From the NCBI GenBank assembly GCA_002376235.1, contig DFNX01000010.1, positions 379,691 through 443,690 of the forward strand: DNA of 64,000 nucleotides, in the 5' to 3' direction. The stretch comes from Neorhizobium sp. UBA3556. GTDB lineage: Bacteria; Pseudomonadota; Alphaproteobacteria; Rhizobiales; Rhizobiaceae. Numbering within the stretch: position 1 is the stretch's first letter; each line of letters opens with the position of its first letter. The notes under the pieces were generated by a model. The model made no database searches. It was not told the origin of the DNA and worked only from the letters and a program-made list of their open reading frames with translations. Shown here piece by piece: positions 17,802 through 26,703 of the stretch. The translations under genes were made by a program, and so were the position numbers.

Positions 17802-19103
17802 ATGAAATACGCTATCGTTGGAACCGGCTCCCGTCACAAGATGTTTCGGCAGGCCGTAGCGGAAACCTATGCCCGCGAGAACAGTCTGGTCGGGCTTTGC
17901 GACATCAATGAACATCGCCTCGCCATTTCTGCTGCCGCCGTTTCGGCAAAAGGCAACGGGATTGCCACATATCAGGCAGAGCAGTTTCAGGAGATGATAC
18001 GCGAGCAGAAGCCGGATACGGTGATTGTCACGGTGCCGGACTATCTGCATCACGAATATATCGTCGAGGCGATGCGTGCCGGCTGCAACGTCATGACCGA
18101 AAAGCCGATGACGATCGATCTCGACAAACTGAAGGCGATACTGGACGCCCAGGCGGAGACGGGCCGTTCGATCACGGTCACCTTCAATTACCGCTATACG
18201 CCGGCGCGCACCCAGCTAAAGGATATCCTGATGTCCGGGGCGATCGGCGAGGTGACTGCCGTCGACTTCACCTGGTATCTCGATCGTGTCCATGGCGCGG
18301 ATTATTTCCGTCGCTGGCATCGTTACAAGAACCAGTCTGGCGGGTTGCTGGTTCACAAATCAACCCACCATTTCGATCTCGTCAACTGGTGGCTCGGGTC
18401 CTCGCCGGTATCCGTGTTTGCCGATGGACGCCGCGCCTTCTACAAGCCGCAGATGGCCGAAGCCTTCGGCCTTTTCGAGCGTGGGCCTCGTTGCCACACC
18501 TGTCCTAGCGCGGATTTCTGTGATTTCAAGCTCGATCTGGAAGGCAACGAGCCGCTGCGCGAACTCTATCTGGAGGCGGAGGATCTCGACGGCTATCTTC
18601 GTGATCTCTGTGTTTTCGACGATGACATCACCATCGAAGATACGATGCAGGTCCATGCACGCTACGCGAACGGCGCCAGCCTGAACTACACGCTCTGCGC
18701 CTATAGTCCCTGGGAAGGCCTGGAAATCAAGTTCCATGGCACCAAGGGGGAGCTTTCCCATCGGCATGTTGAAGTCCATGGCGTTTTCGGCGGTAAGCAG
18801 GACAAGTCTCATGGTTCGGAATCGATGACGACAACCCTGCATCTTGCAGGCCAGGCGCCGCAGAAACTCGACGTCTGGGCAGGAGAGGGCGATCATGGCG
18901 GTGCGGATCCGGTAATGCTTGGTCACCTGTTCGACCCGTCGGTTGCCACAGACCGGTATGGTCGTGGTTCGACCTATATCGACGGCGCGTGGTCAATCCT
19001 GACAGGGATTGCAGCGAACGCCTCCATCGAAACCGGGGAAGTGGTCTATATCGACCGTTTCCTTGCTGAACGGGACATCCGCTTGCCGCAGAAGAAATGG
19101 TAG
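17802..19103 (+). CDS. Gfo/Idh/MocA-family NAD(P)-dependent dehydrogenase
   Basis: 433-residue oxidoreductase, long for the family (usually 330-390). The N-terminal Rossmann fold has KYAIVGTGSRHKMF; the catalytic-lysine segment MTEKPMTID is near residue 105, followed by a C-terminal alpha/beta domain with LLVHKSTHHFDLVNWWLG (active-site His region). An unusual Cys-rich insert (RCHTCPSADFCDFKL) might bind a metal. The start at 17802 follows AGGACAGGATT; an upstream extension is not family-like. As the last gene of the ABC operon it probably oxidises the imported sugar or sugar derivative. The substrate is unknown. Confidence 0.85.
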   Translation: MKYAIVGTGSRHKMFRQAVAETYARENSLVGLCDINEHRLAISAAAVSAKGNGIATYQAEQFQEMIREQKPDTVIVTVPDYLHHEYIVEAMRAGCNVMTEKPMTIDLDKLKAILDAQAETGRSITVTFNYRYTPARTQLKDILMSGAIGEVTAVDFTWYLDRVHGADYFRRWHRYKNQSGGLLVHKSTHHFDLVNWWLGSSPVSVFADGRRAFYKPQMAEAFGLFERGPRCHTCPSADFCDFKLDLEGNEPLRELYLEAEDLDGYLRDLCVFDDDITIEDTMQVHARYANGASLNYTLCAYSPWEGLEIKFHGTKGELSHRHVEVHGVFGGKQDKSHGSESMTTTLHLAGQAPQKLDVWAGEGDHGGADPVMLGHLFDPSVATDRYGRGSTYIDGAWSILTGIAANASIETGEVVYIDRFLAERDIRLPQKKW

Positions 19104-19214
19104 GAACGTCGTGAGTTGTTTGAAGCGGGCTGCCATAATCGAGCCATCAGGCCCGCTTTAGCTCTTTGTCTTGTCGCACGTCGCATGCGGGAGATGGATA
19201 ATGTTGGTGCCTTG

Positions 19215-20025
19215 GACGATGTCACGTTGTTCAGCAGCCTGTTAACGGTTGACGGATGGTTGGGCGAGGATGAGCTCGACGACAATCAGTTACAAGAACC
19301 ATCGCTTTCCACCGCAGATCATCTCGCATGCGGTTTGGCTTTATTTCCGGCTCCCTTTCAGCCTGCGGCTGGTCGAGGAAATGCTGTTGGAGCGTGGCAT
19401 TGTCGTCTCTTATGAAACGATACGGCGATGGGGACGCAAAATCGGGGCAGCTTACGCCAAGCGGCTACGTCGAAAGAAGCCTTCGCGGAAAGATATCTGC
19501 CATCTGGACGAGGTCGTGATTTCCATTGGCGGTCGAAAACATTGGCTGTGGCGTGCGGTCGACCAGGACGGCGACGTTCTCGACGAGATCGTCCAGACCC
19601 GCCGCGATACCAAGGCTGCCAAGCGATTGCTGGTCAGGCTGCTGAAAAAGCAGGGTCTGTCGCCGAAGCGGATCATCACCGACAAACAGCGCTCATACGA
19701 CGCGGCAAAACGGGATGTGATGCTCGGCGCAGAACATTGATCGCACAAAGGGCTGAACCATCGCGTGGAGAATTCTCACGTACCGCTTCGAAAACGAGAA
19801 CGGATTATGCCGGGCTTCCGATCCGTCGGAGGCATGCAACGGTTCACTCGATCTATTCAGCAGTCAGAAATCTCTTCGTCCCGCCGCACCACAAACGCTC
19901 AGCCTTAGCCGCCTACATTCATCGCACCCGCGCCATGGCGCAGTGGAAAGTCGCGACCAGCGCAATGGCCTGACGTCACAGACAAAAACGTCGTTCGGTT
20001 GCTAATAAAACAATGTGACATCGCC
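19215..20025 (+). mobile_element. IS6-family insertion sequence, copy A (full length, inactive)
   Basis: An element of about 811 bp. The left end (core GATGTCACGTTGTT from 19218) and the right end (AACAATGTGACATCGCC) form imperfect terminal inverted repeats. Between them lies an IS6-type DDE transposase frame interrupted by a stop and a frameshift. No clear 8-bp target duplication is visible. The size is normal for IS6. It is in the same orientation as copies at 25266 and 38898 and bounds the nap operon on its downstream side. Confidence 0.8.
19270..19973 (+). pseudogene. IS6-family transposase, broken by a nonsense codon and a frameshift
   Basis: The frame starts MSSTTISYKNHRFPPQIISH and contains the HTH region YETIRRWGRKIGAAY and two catalytic Asp segments (CHLDEVVIS and RIITDKQRS). 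It stops at TGA 19738-19740, where copy B reads CGA, just before the catalytic Glu segment (ENSHVPLRKR). Further on, near 19850, one base is missing compared with copy B; after it the normal C-terminus (NLFVPPHHKRSALAAYIHR to MAQWKVAT) resumes in another frame. The intact protein would be about 230 residues. Confidence 0.82.
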
Positions 20026-20203
20026 CTTATTTGTGCTTCTTGGCCGCGAGCCCGCATTCCTGGCGACTGAACTGGAAAACAGGGAGCACCGTTGGGTCGG
20101 TGCCTCGGATGGTTCAGGTGACGCCTATCGAATGCTTATCCGAGTTGAATAGCGGACTGGAACCTTCCCCACCCCGGTCGTATCGTGGGTTATCACCGCT
20201 AAG

Positions 20204-20240
20204 CGGCATTGCCAGCCCTGTTGCAGGGCTGGCAATGCCG
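20204..20240 (-). terminator. Long perfect hairpin downstream of napC
   Basis: A 17-bp perfect stem with a 3-base loop (arms 20204-20220 and 20224-20240), starting 8 bp beyond the napC stop. The stem is GC-rich but no T-run follows on the minus strand, so it may stabilise the transcript end or act as a factor-assisted terminator. The rest of the gap back to the IS end at 20025 shows no gene. Confidence 0.6.
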
Positions 20241-20247
20241 TAAGCGA

Positions 20248-20952
20248 TCAGTCGATGATGTTGCTTTCTTGGGCAGCTAGATAGGCTGCCAGTTGATCGG
20301 TATCCTGAAGACCGTGAGAGGCGGATTTACCCATCAGCTCAGCCGGAACCTTCCAGCCCGGATCGACACCATCCATGTTGGGAAGTTCATGTGCAATTCC
20401 CTTGTGGCAGTCGATACACGTCGCTTTGCCCGAGAGGAGATAACGTGTGTGAATGTCGGCGGCGCGTCTGGTCTGCTTGGTCAAATCCATTGCAATCGAC
20501 GAATGGCAGTTCCGGCATTCCAGGCTGTCATTGGCCTTCAGGCGCGCCCATTCGTGCTGGGCAAGCTCAAGCCGCTTGTCGAGAAACTTCTCGCGCGTGC
20601 TGATCGTGCCGAAGATCTTGCCCCAGACTTCTTTCGAGGCCTGCATCTTGCGGGCGATCTTGTCAGTCCATTGATGTGGGACATGGCAATCTGGACATGA
20701 TGCCCGAACACCCGAACGGTTGGAGAAATGCACCGTTTGCGTCAATTCCTCGTAGACGTTGGTCTTCATTTCGTGACAGCCGGTGCAGAATTTTTCGGTA
20801 TTGGTCACTTCCAGCGCCGTGTTGAACGCACCCCAAAAAATCACCCCTCCGACAAAACCGCCAAGTGTGAGAAAGCCCAACCCCAGGGTGCCCGCAGGCG
20901 TAGCGAGAATACGCCAGGCCCACAGAATAACTGCTTTGATCATGCCGATCAT
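20248..20952 (-). CDS. napC: Tetraheme cytochrome c quinol dehydrogenase NapC
   Basis: 234-residue NapC/NirT-family protein that takes electrons from the membrane quinol pool and passes them to NapB/NapA. One N-terminal membrane anchor (about 15-40, GTLGLGFLTLGGFVGGVIFW) is followed by a periplasmic domain with four CxxCH heme motifs: CTGCH, CPDCH, CRNCH and CIDCH. The start ATG at 20952 overlaps the napB stop by 4 bp. It is the last gene of napEFDABC. Confidence 0.95.
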   Translation of the reverse strand: MIGMIKAVILWAWRILATPAGTLGLGFLTLGGFVGGVIFWGAFNTALEVTNTEKFCTGCHEMKTNVYEELTQTVHFSNRSGVRASCPDCHVPHQWTDKIARKMQASKEVWGKIFGTISTREKFLDKRLELAQHEWARLKANDSLECRNCHSSIAMDLTKQTRRAADIHTRYLLSGKATCIDCHKGIAHELPNMDGVDPGWKVPAELMGKSASHGLQDTDQLAAYLAAQESNIID

Positions 20953-21440
20953 TGTCCAGATCCTGCCGGTTTGAAGCCGAGTTCGCTCATATCCTTGAAC
21001 GTGTTGTCGACCAGCGGCCGTGCATCGGCCTGCGGAACGTGGCATGCGGTGCAGAAATAACGCCGCGGCGAAACGTCGGCGAGCATCTGGCCCTCACGGT
21101 TCATGTAATGGGTAACGCTGATCATCGGCGCACCCGAACCTTCGGTCAGTTCACGGCGGTGACAGGACATGCACCGGTTGGTGTTGACCGAAAGCTGGTA
21201 TCCCTCAATCGAATGCGGGATGATCGGCGGCTGGTCCGGATAGTTGCGCATCTTCTGGATGTCATCGACGATCCATCTCGGTAGCGGTTCGGCACCGGTG
21301 TTTTCCATCGGGCTGGCACGGCCGGACAGTTGCGGCACTGTCTGCGCAAGGGCCACCGTGCCCGTTACCAGACAAACAGCGAGCGCGAAAAGCGTCCAGA
21401 GACGCCGGCTCAGGCGACGGGAAGGATCTTGACTGCGCAT
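20949..21440 (-). CDS. napB: Diheme cytochrome c subunit NapB of periplasmic nitrate reductase
   Basis: 163-residue periplasmic electron-transfer subunit with a signal peptide (SRRLWTLFALAVCLVTGTVALAQ) and two heme motifs, CMSCH and CTACH. The ATG at 21440 (MRSQDPSRRLSRR) lies inside the 3' end of napA, giving a 31-bp overlap; the longer upstream frame is a napA shadow. NapB receives electrons from NapC and delivers them to the Mo centre of NapA. Confidence 0.94.
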   Translation of the reverse strand: MRSQDPSRRLSRRLWTLFALAVCLVTGTVALAQTVPQLSGRASPMENTGAEPLPRWIVDDIQKMRNYPDQPPIIPHSIEGYQLSVNTNRCMSCHRRELTEGSGAPMISVTHYMNREGQMLADVSPRRYFCTACHVPQADARPLVDNTFKDMSELGFKPAGSGQ

Positions 21441-23914
21441 TTTTTGAAATCCGTCTGTTTGGAAATGGGGTCGGTGGCGTCGAGCGTGACCTTGTTGATC
21501 AACTGGCTGGCGTCGAACCACGGCACAAAGATCACGCCATGCGGCATGCGGTTACGTCCACGGATATCGACCCGACTGAGAATCTCGCCGCGGCGCGACT
21601 GGATTTTCACCTGGCCGCCCTGATTGATGCCAAGCCGGCGCGCATCGTCGCCGTTCATGAAGCAGCGGGCACCCGGAAAAGCCTTGTACAGCTCAGGGAC
21701 GCGCATGGTCATGGAGCCGGAATGCCAGTGTTCGAGAACACGACCGGTGACCAGCCAGAAACCGAATTCGTCATCCGGCGATTCCGCCGGCGGCTCGTAG
21801 GGTGCTGCCAAAATGACGGCACGACCGTCCTTCTGACCGTAGAATTTCACCCCTTCACCGGCCTTGACGTAAGGGTCGTAGCCTTCGCGGTAACGCCACT
21901 TCGTCTCTTCACCATTGACGACCGGCCAGCGCAGGCCGCGGACCTGATGGTACATATCGTAGGGTGCAAGATCGTGGCCGTGGCCGCGGCCGAAGCTGGC
22001 ATATTCCTCGAACAGGCCTTTCTGGAGATAGAAGCCGAAAGCCTTGGCTTCGCGGTTCTCATACTCCGGCGAGATTTCGGTTGCCGGGAACTGGTCTACC
22101 TGACCATTCTGGAACAGTACCTGGTAAAGGGTCTTGCCCTTATAGTCCGGGTTCTGCTCGAGGATGTCCTGCGGCCACACTTCCTCTGTGGTGAAGCGCT
22201 TGGAAAACTCAACCAATTGCCAGAGGTCAGAACGGGCTTCGCCCGGCGCATTGACCAACTGATGCCAGACATGGGTGCGGCGCTCGGCATTGCCGTAAGC
22301 GCCTTCCTTTTCCACCCACATAGCGGCTGGAAGGATCAGGTCGGCGGTCATGGCGGTGACGGTGGGATAGGCATCGGAAACGACGATGAAGTTTTCCGGG
22401 TTGCGATATCCGACATAGGCCTCGTTGCTGTTGTTGGCAGCGGCCTGCATGTTGTTATTCACCTGAACCCAGTAGAAGTTCAGCTTGCCGTCATGCAGCA
22501 TGCGATCCTGCTGGACCGCATGATAACCCGGTTTTTCCGGGATGATGCCATGCGGGATTTTCCACAGTTCCTCGGCATGTTTGCGGTGTTCAGGGTTGGT
22601 CACCGTCATGTCGGCCGGCAGGCGGTGTGCAAATGTGCCCACTTCGCGGGCGGTGCCGCAGGCCGATGGCTGGCCGGTCAGCGAGAACGGGCTGTTGCCG
22701 GGTTCGGAGATTTTGCCGGTGAGCAGATGGATGTTGTAGACCATCTGGTTGGCCCAGACGCCGCGGACGTGCTGGTTGAAGCCCATGGTCCAGAGCGACA
22801 TGACCTTGACCTTCGGGTCGGCGTAAAGCTCGGCCAGCTGTTCCAGAAAGCCTTTGTCGACGCCAGCCAGTTCAGCAACCTTGTCGAGCGTGTATTCGGA
22901 AACATGCTTCTTGAACGCTTCGAAATCGATCGGCGTCATCTCGGCGGCCTTGGCGGCGCCCGTGGCCTTAACTTCCAACGGATTTTCGGCTCGCAGGCCA
23001 TAACCGATGTCGGTCGTTGCCTGCATGAACTTAGTGTTCTTGTCGACGAATTCCTGGTTGACGCGACCGGTCTGGATGATGTGATTGGCGATATAATTGA
23101 GGATCGCCAGATCCGTGCCGGGTTTGAAGACCAGCGGAATGTCGGCAAGGTCCATGCTGCGATGGGTGAAGGTCGAAAGCACCGAAACCTTCACATGCTC
23201 ATGGCCGAGGCGACGGTCAGCAAGACGCGTCCACAGGATCGGGTGCATCTCCGCCATGTTCGAGCCCCACAGCACGAAGGCGTCGGCATGCTCGAAATCG
23301 TCATAACAGCCCATAGGCTCGTCCATGCCGAAGGTTCGCATGAAGCCGTAGGCAGCCGATGCCATGCAATGGCGGGCATTGGGGTCGAGGTTGTTGGAAC
23401 GGAAGCCGGCACGCATCAGCTTGGTGGCGGCATAACCTTCAAAAATGGTCCATTGGCCGGAACCGAACATGCCAAGCGCCGTCGGGCCTTTTTCCTTCAG
23501 GGTCTTCTTGGCCTTCTCGGCCATGATGTCGAAGGCTTCTTCCCAGGTGACAGGCTCGAAGTCGCCTTCCTTGTCGAACACGCCGTTGCGCTTGCGCAGA
23601 AGCGGCGTCGTCAGGCGGTCCTTGCCGTACATGATCTTCGACAGGAAATAACCCTTGACGCAGTTGAGGCCGCGATTCACTTCGGCCTCCATGTCGCCAT
23701 GCGTTGCGACGACATGGTTTTCCTTGACACCGACCATGACACCGCAGCCGGTGCCGCAGAAGCGACAGGGCGCCTTGGACCATTTGATTTCCAGCGCCGC
23801 CACACCGCCGGGGACGGATTGGGCGGATGCCGGCATGGCGATGCCGGCCGTCGATGCCGCGATGGCAGCAGCTTGCGCCTTCAGCACATCACGCCGCGTC
23901 AGTTCTGCCGTCAT
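21410..23914 (-). CDS. napA: Periplasmic nitrate reductase catalytic subunit NapA
   Basis: 834-residue molybdopterin enzyme reducing nitrate to nitrite in the periplasm. The Tat signal LTRRDVLKAQAAAIAASTAG is at residues 5-24. A [4Fe-4S] cluster is bound by CRFCGTGCGVMVG plus the later NCVKGYF cysteine. The Mo-ligand Cys is in NARHCMASAAYGFM. Downstream are the usual bis-MGD-binding segments. The ATG at 23914 lies within the napD 3' end (26-bp overlap). Length and motifs are complete, so the enzyme should be functional. Confidence 0.97.
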   Translation of the reverse strand: MTAELTRRDVLKAQAAAIAASTAGIAMPASAQSVPGGVAALEIKWSKAPCRFCGTGCGVMVGVKENHVVATHGDMEAEVNRGLNCVKGYFLSKIMYGKDRLTTPLLRKRNGVFDKEGDFEPVTWEEAFDIMAEKAKKTLKEKGPTALGMFGSGQWTIFEGYAATKLMRAGFRSNNLDPNARHCMASAAYGFMRTFGMDEPMGCYDDFEHADAFVLWGSNMAEMHPILWTRLADRRLGHEHVKVSVLSTFTHRSMDLADIPLVFKPGTDLAILNYIANHIIQTGRVNQEFVDKNTKFMQATTDIGYGLRAENPLEVKATGAAKAAEMTPIDFEAFKKHVSEYTLDKVAELAGVDKGFLEQLAELYADPKVKVMSLWTMGFNQHVRGVWANQMVYNIHLLTGKISEPGNSPFSLTGQPSACGTAREVGTFAHRLPADMTVTNPEHRKHAEELWKIPHGIIPEKPGYHAVQQDRMLHDGKLNFYWVQVNNNMQAAANNSNEAYVGYRNPENFIVVSDAYPTVTAMTADLILPAAMWVEKEGAYGNAERRTHVWHQLVNAPGEARSDLWQLVEFSKRFTTEEVWPQDILEQNPDYKGKTLYQVLFQNGQVDQFPATEISPEYENREAKAFGFYLQKGLFEEYASFGRGHGHDLAPYDMYHQVRGLRWPVVNGEETKWRYREGYDPYVKAGEGVKFYGQKDGRAVILAAPYEPPAESPDDEFGFWLVTGRVLEHWHSGSMTMRVPELYKAFPGARCFMNGDDARRLGINQGGQVKIQSRRGEILSRVDIRGRNRMPHGVIFVPWFDASQLINKVTLDATDPISKQTDFKKCAVKILPVA

Positions 23915-24170
23915 CCGACATCTCCTTTTCTGCAACTGTCTGTTCGAAAACCATATGTGCGGCGATGACATCGTCCATCGCCGAAATTCCAATCAGTGTT
24001 TCGCCAAGAAAGCCGGAGCTTGGGCCTTCGATGACGATGACGATCTTGCCGCCGCCTGTGGCATGCACCTCGACGCCTTCGATCTCGGTAAGGGCTGCGG
24101 ACATGCGCTCGATCGCTTCCGGTCGTGTGACGACCACTGCGCTTGATATGTGATGCTGCGGCTCACGCAT
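23889..24170 (-). CDS. napD: NapD, cytoplasmic chaperone for NapA
   Basis: 93-residue NapD-family protein that binds the Tat signal of NapA during maturation. The N-terminal segment HHISSAVVVTRPEAIERM and the GGGKIVIVIEG strand fit the family's small ferredoxin-like fold. It overlaps napF upstream by 8 bp and napA downstream by 26 bp. Confidence 0.9.
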   Translation of the reverse strand: MREPQHHISSAVVVTRPEAIERMSAALTEIEGVEVHATGGGKIVIVIEGPSSGFLGETLIGISAMDDVIAAHMVFEQTVAEKEMSDDGRTDAA

Positions 24171-24669
24171 GGGCGACCTCCATTGTGGTTGCCGTCATGG
24201 TGATGGACTGGGTGGGGCAGACAGAGATGCAGGCGCCGCAGCCGGTGCAGGGATCGGTGTCGAGCACAGGCACGAAAGGTCCGCCTAGCCGTGGCTTGAA
24301 ACGGATCGCCGTCGTCGGACAGGCGTCGCGACATGCCTGGCAGTCAACGAAGTTTACGGCGAGACAGCTGTCTGCGATGGTGGCGTAGTGGGCAAAGGAT
24401 GCGGCGGGTTCAGGCGGGAAAACCCGCTCGGGACATCGTTCCGAACATCTTCCGCAAAACGTGCATTCGCCAACGGTGAAATCGATAGTCGGAACGCCGC
24501 CCCGCACGGTGATTATGTTCGTTGGACAGATTTTTTCGCATTCGCCGCAGCCCGAGCAATGGCGCACGGATTCATCTGTAACACCAGGCGGATAATGGCT
24601 TCCGGCTTCGCGCAACGCGCCGGTCAAGAAAGCGCGGCGGGTGCTGGCGACCTTCCCCATAGCCGTCAC
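24163..24669 (-). CDS. napF: NapF, multi-[4Fe-4S] ferredoxin-type protein
   Basis: 168-residue cytoplasmic iron-sulfur protein thought to help assemble or load the NapA cluster. Cys motifs, in order, are CSGCGECEKICP, CTFCGRCSERCP, the shorter CQACRDACP and CTGCGACISVCP. The N-terminal STRRAFLTG resembles the RR motif seen in other NapF proteins. The start may be 24669 or the ATG three codons later (MGKVASTRR); the first overlaps the napE stop by 4 bp. Confidence 0.92.
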   Translation of the reverse strand: MTAMGKVASTRRAFLTGALREAGSHYPPGVTDESVRHCSGCGECEKICPTNIITVRGGVPTIDFTVGECTFCGRCSERCPERVFPPEPAASFAHYATIADSCLAVNFVDCQACRDACPTTAIRFKPRLGGPFVPVLDTDPCTGCGACISVCPTQSITMTATTMEVAHA

Positions 24670-24881
24670 TCCTCAGAATTCGGTCGGGCAGGTGTGATGT
24701 CATGCGGGCCGGGCGGACCGTAGACGATCTGGTAGGCCCAGACAACGAAGCCATAGCTTGCAACGGTACCAACGGCGACGACGGGCCAGATGCCAAAGGC
24801 GAGGACGACGAAAGCCAGCAACTCCCGGCGCCGCTTCCGGCGGAACGATATCTGCTCCAGAGTTGCTGTCGGTCCTGCCAT
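24666..24881 (-). CDS. napE: NapE, small membrane protein of the nap operon
   Basis: 71-residue protein with one membrane helix (about 22-50, LLAFVVLAFGIWPVVAVG) preceded by a basic cluster (FRRKRRREL). This is the usual NapE layout; its exact role is unknown. It is the first gene of the operon and lies 82 bp from the FNR-type box. Confidence 0.88.
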   Translation of the reverse strand: MAGPTATLEQISFRRKRRRELLAFVVLAFGIWPVVAVGTVASYGFVVWAYQIVYGPPGPHDITPARPNSEE

Positions 24882-24963
24882 ATGCGTGTCCGATATCTCT
24901 CAAAGTTGCTATGCGGAACCGTATCAAGTCCCTGATCATAGCCAGGAATGCTGGCCGAATTCC

Positions 24964-24977
24964 TTGATAAAAATCAA
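24964..24977. promoter_or_regulatory. FNR/FixK-type box upstream of napE
   Basis: TTGATAAAAATCAA, a perfect TTGAT-N4-ATCAA palindrome, 82 bp before the napE start. In rhizobia such boxes are bound by FixK or FnrN under low oxygen, which fits a nitrate reductase. The remaining 24978-25265 stretch is AT-richer than its surroundings and holds no recognisable gene. Confidence 0.8.
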
Positions 24978-25265
24978 CTGTTCTGGATATTTGCTAAAAT
25001 ATTGTGCGCTGAGATTAAAAATAGACCAAACGCGAGGGCGATTTGTGGGCAGTGCTCCCATAAGGGAAGTCTTGCTCAATGCGCTCTATCCTGACCAGTC
25101 TCCGTTTCGCGTCTAAGCAACATGAGTTAGTCAGCGATGGGTAGTGTTCTCCAAAAATGATCTTTGATCAAGCAGAAGAGTGGTATTTGCGTCTATCCAC
25201 CTATGCGTGAAATTTCTAGTTGTGTTTGTGTTGGCGCAATAACGCTCGTTCAAGTCGATCTAACT

Positions 25266-25974
25266 GGTGATGTCACGTTGTCTGCAGCTTGACGGTTGGT
25301 GGGTAATTGGGCGTCGATGGCCTCGACGACCATCAGTTACAAGAACCATCGCTTTCCACCGCATATCATCTCGCATGCGGCTTGGCTGTATTTCCGGCTC
25401 CCTTTTAGCCTGCGGCTGGTCGACGAAATGCTGTTGGAGCGTGGCATCGTCGTCTCTTATGAAACGATACGGCGATGGGGACGCAAAATCGGGGCAGCTT
25501 ATGCCAAGCAGCTACGTCGAAAGAAGTCTTCGCGAAATGATATCTGGTACTTGGACGAGGTCGTGATTTCCATCGGCGGCCGCAAGCATTGGCTTTGGCG
25601 TGCCGTCGACCAAGATGGTTACGTTCTCGACGAGATCGTCCAGGCGCGTCGCGACACCAGAGCAGTCAGGCGATTGCTGGTCAGGCTGCTGAGGAAGCAA
25701 GGCCTGGCGCCGAAGCGGATCATCACCGACAAGCTGCGCTCATATGGAGCTGCAAGACGTGACGTAATGCCCGGCGTCGAACATCGATCGCACAAAGGGC
25801 TGAACTATCGCGCGGAGAATTCTCACATACCGCTTCGAAAACGGGAACGGATGATGCAGGGCTTCCGATCGGTCGGCGGCTTGCAACGTTTAATCCCGAT
25901 CTATTCAGCAGTCAGAAATCTCTTCGTCCCGCCGCACCACAAACGTTCAGCCTTAGCCGCCTACATCATCGCAC
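25266..25974 (+). mobile_element. IS6-family insertion sequence, copy B (right end missing)
   Basis: The left terminal repeat begins GGTGATGTCACG at 25266. Similarity to copy A continues through the transposase gene until about 25974, where sequence corresponding to the last 13 or so codons and the right inverted repeat is absent. It lies upstream of napE, in the same orientation as copies A and C. The following 25975-26113 stretch shows no clear gene. Confidence 0.78.
25317..25974 (+). pseudogene. IS6-family transposase truncated at the C-terminus
   Basis: Frame from MASTTISYKNHRFPPHIISH to about RSALAAYI. All three DDE segments are present (YLDEVVIS, RIITDKLRS, ENSHIPLRK). After residue 218 or so the frame runs on into unrelated sequence, through antisense of the osmC gene to a stop at 26445-26447. 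The protein would therefore carry a foreign tail of about 150 residues, and the element has lost its right end, so mobility is unlikely. Confidence 0.78.
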
Positions 25975-26113
25975 GATTGCTGCCTGCAGCCATCAGTGCG
26001 GACAGATCCTTGAAACCCTCAAGGGACAACACCGCCAAGCTCTGCAAATTACAGATCCGTGTCCTCGTACGACAATGCTTGCGGTCGGGATGGTTCCCGG
26101 CCGCGGTTCGGTC

Positions 26114-26545
26114 TTATCCGAAAGTAACGTTGAGGCTGATCGGAACGGCCGAAAGTGCCTTCGAGACGGGGCAGGCGGATTTCACATCTTCGGCAATGCG
26201 GACAAAGGTCGCTTCATCCGCTCCCGGGACCGATCCGCGCAGGTTGAGCTCGATGCCGGTAATCTCGAACCCGTCACCAACCTTATCGAGCGTAACCACC
26301 GCCTTGGTGTCGAGGCTGTCTGCGGTCAGGCCGGCCTCGCCAAGCGACTTGGAGAGCGCCATGGTGAAGCAGGCAGCGTGCGCTGCACCGATCAGTTCTT
26401 CCGGATTGGTGCCTGGTTCGCCCTCGAACCGTGTGTTGAAGCCGTAAGGCTGCGATTTCAGGGCGCCGCTTTCCGTCGAGACCTGTCCTTTGCCGTCTTT
26501 CAGTCCACCGACCCAGTGTGCAGAGCCATTCTTGTTGATCGCCAT
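26114..26545 (-). CDS. osmC: OsmC-family peroxiredoxin (Ohr/OsmC type)
   Basis: 143-residue OsmC/Ohr-family protein that detoxifies organic and lipid hydroperoxides in the cytoplasm. The two redox cysteines are in GAAHAACFTMALSKSL (about residue 60) and KSACPVSKAL (about 124). The start at 26545 has GAGGAG about 10 bp upstream; the frame extension to 26638 is not family-like. An EcfG-type promoter lies 35 bp upstream. OsmC is preferred over Ohr from the overall segments (NPEELIGAAHAACF). Confidence 0.92.
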   Translation of the reverse strand: MAINKNGSAHWVGGLKDGKGQVSTESGALKSQPYGFNTRFEGEPGTNPEELIGAAHAACFTMALSKSLGEAGLTADSLDTKAVVTLDKVGDGFEITGIELNLRGSVPGADEATFVRIAEDVKSACPVSKALSAVPISLNVTFG

Positions 26546-26579
26546 CGTGTGTCTCCTCGTCTTTTCGTTGTCATGGATC

Positions 26580-26605
26580 AACGGACTGTCGGTGCGCAAC
26601 GTTCC
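26580..26605 (-). promoter_or_regulatory. EcfG-type promoter of osmC
   Basis: On the minus strand GGAAC (26605-26601), a 17-bp spacer and CGTT (26583-26580). This matches the alphaproteobacterial general-stress sigma consensus GGAAC-N16/17-CGTT. The -10 lies 34 bp before the ATG. Confidence 0.7.
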
Positions 26606-26649
26606 GGGCAATCCGACAAAATCTCCATATCCGGGCATTGTCGATGACT

Positions 26650-26674
26650 GTAACTTTTTGATCTTTCGCGCGTT
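26650..26674 (+). promoter_or_regulatory. Possible EcfG-type promoter of dedA-mgtC
   Basis: GTAAC-N16-CGTT, one mismatch from the EcfG consensus, ending 29 bp before the dedA start. It is divergent from the osmC promoter. It is weaker than the others and could be chance. Confidence 0.4.
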
Positions 26675-26703
26675 GGGCAGAGCGCCATTGCGAGAGGAGC
26701 AAA

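Noticed and set aside
21539..23968. An 809-codon open frame on the plus strand opposite napA
   Set aside because: Despite its length it is antisense to a clear NapA with all cofactor motifs. The translation is His/Gly/Val/Leu-rich without any domain pattern, as expected for the complement of a high-GC gene.
25975..26113. Possible gene fragment between the truncated IS copy B and osmC
   Set aside because: One minus frame gives LQSLAVLSLEGFKDLSALMA, faintly phasin-like, but there is no start and the match is too short to support.
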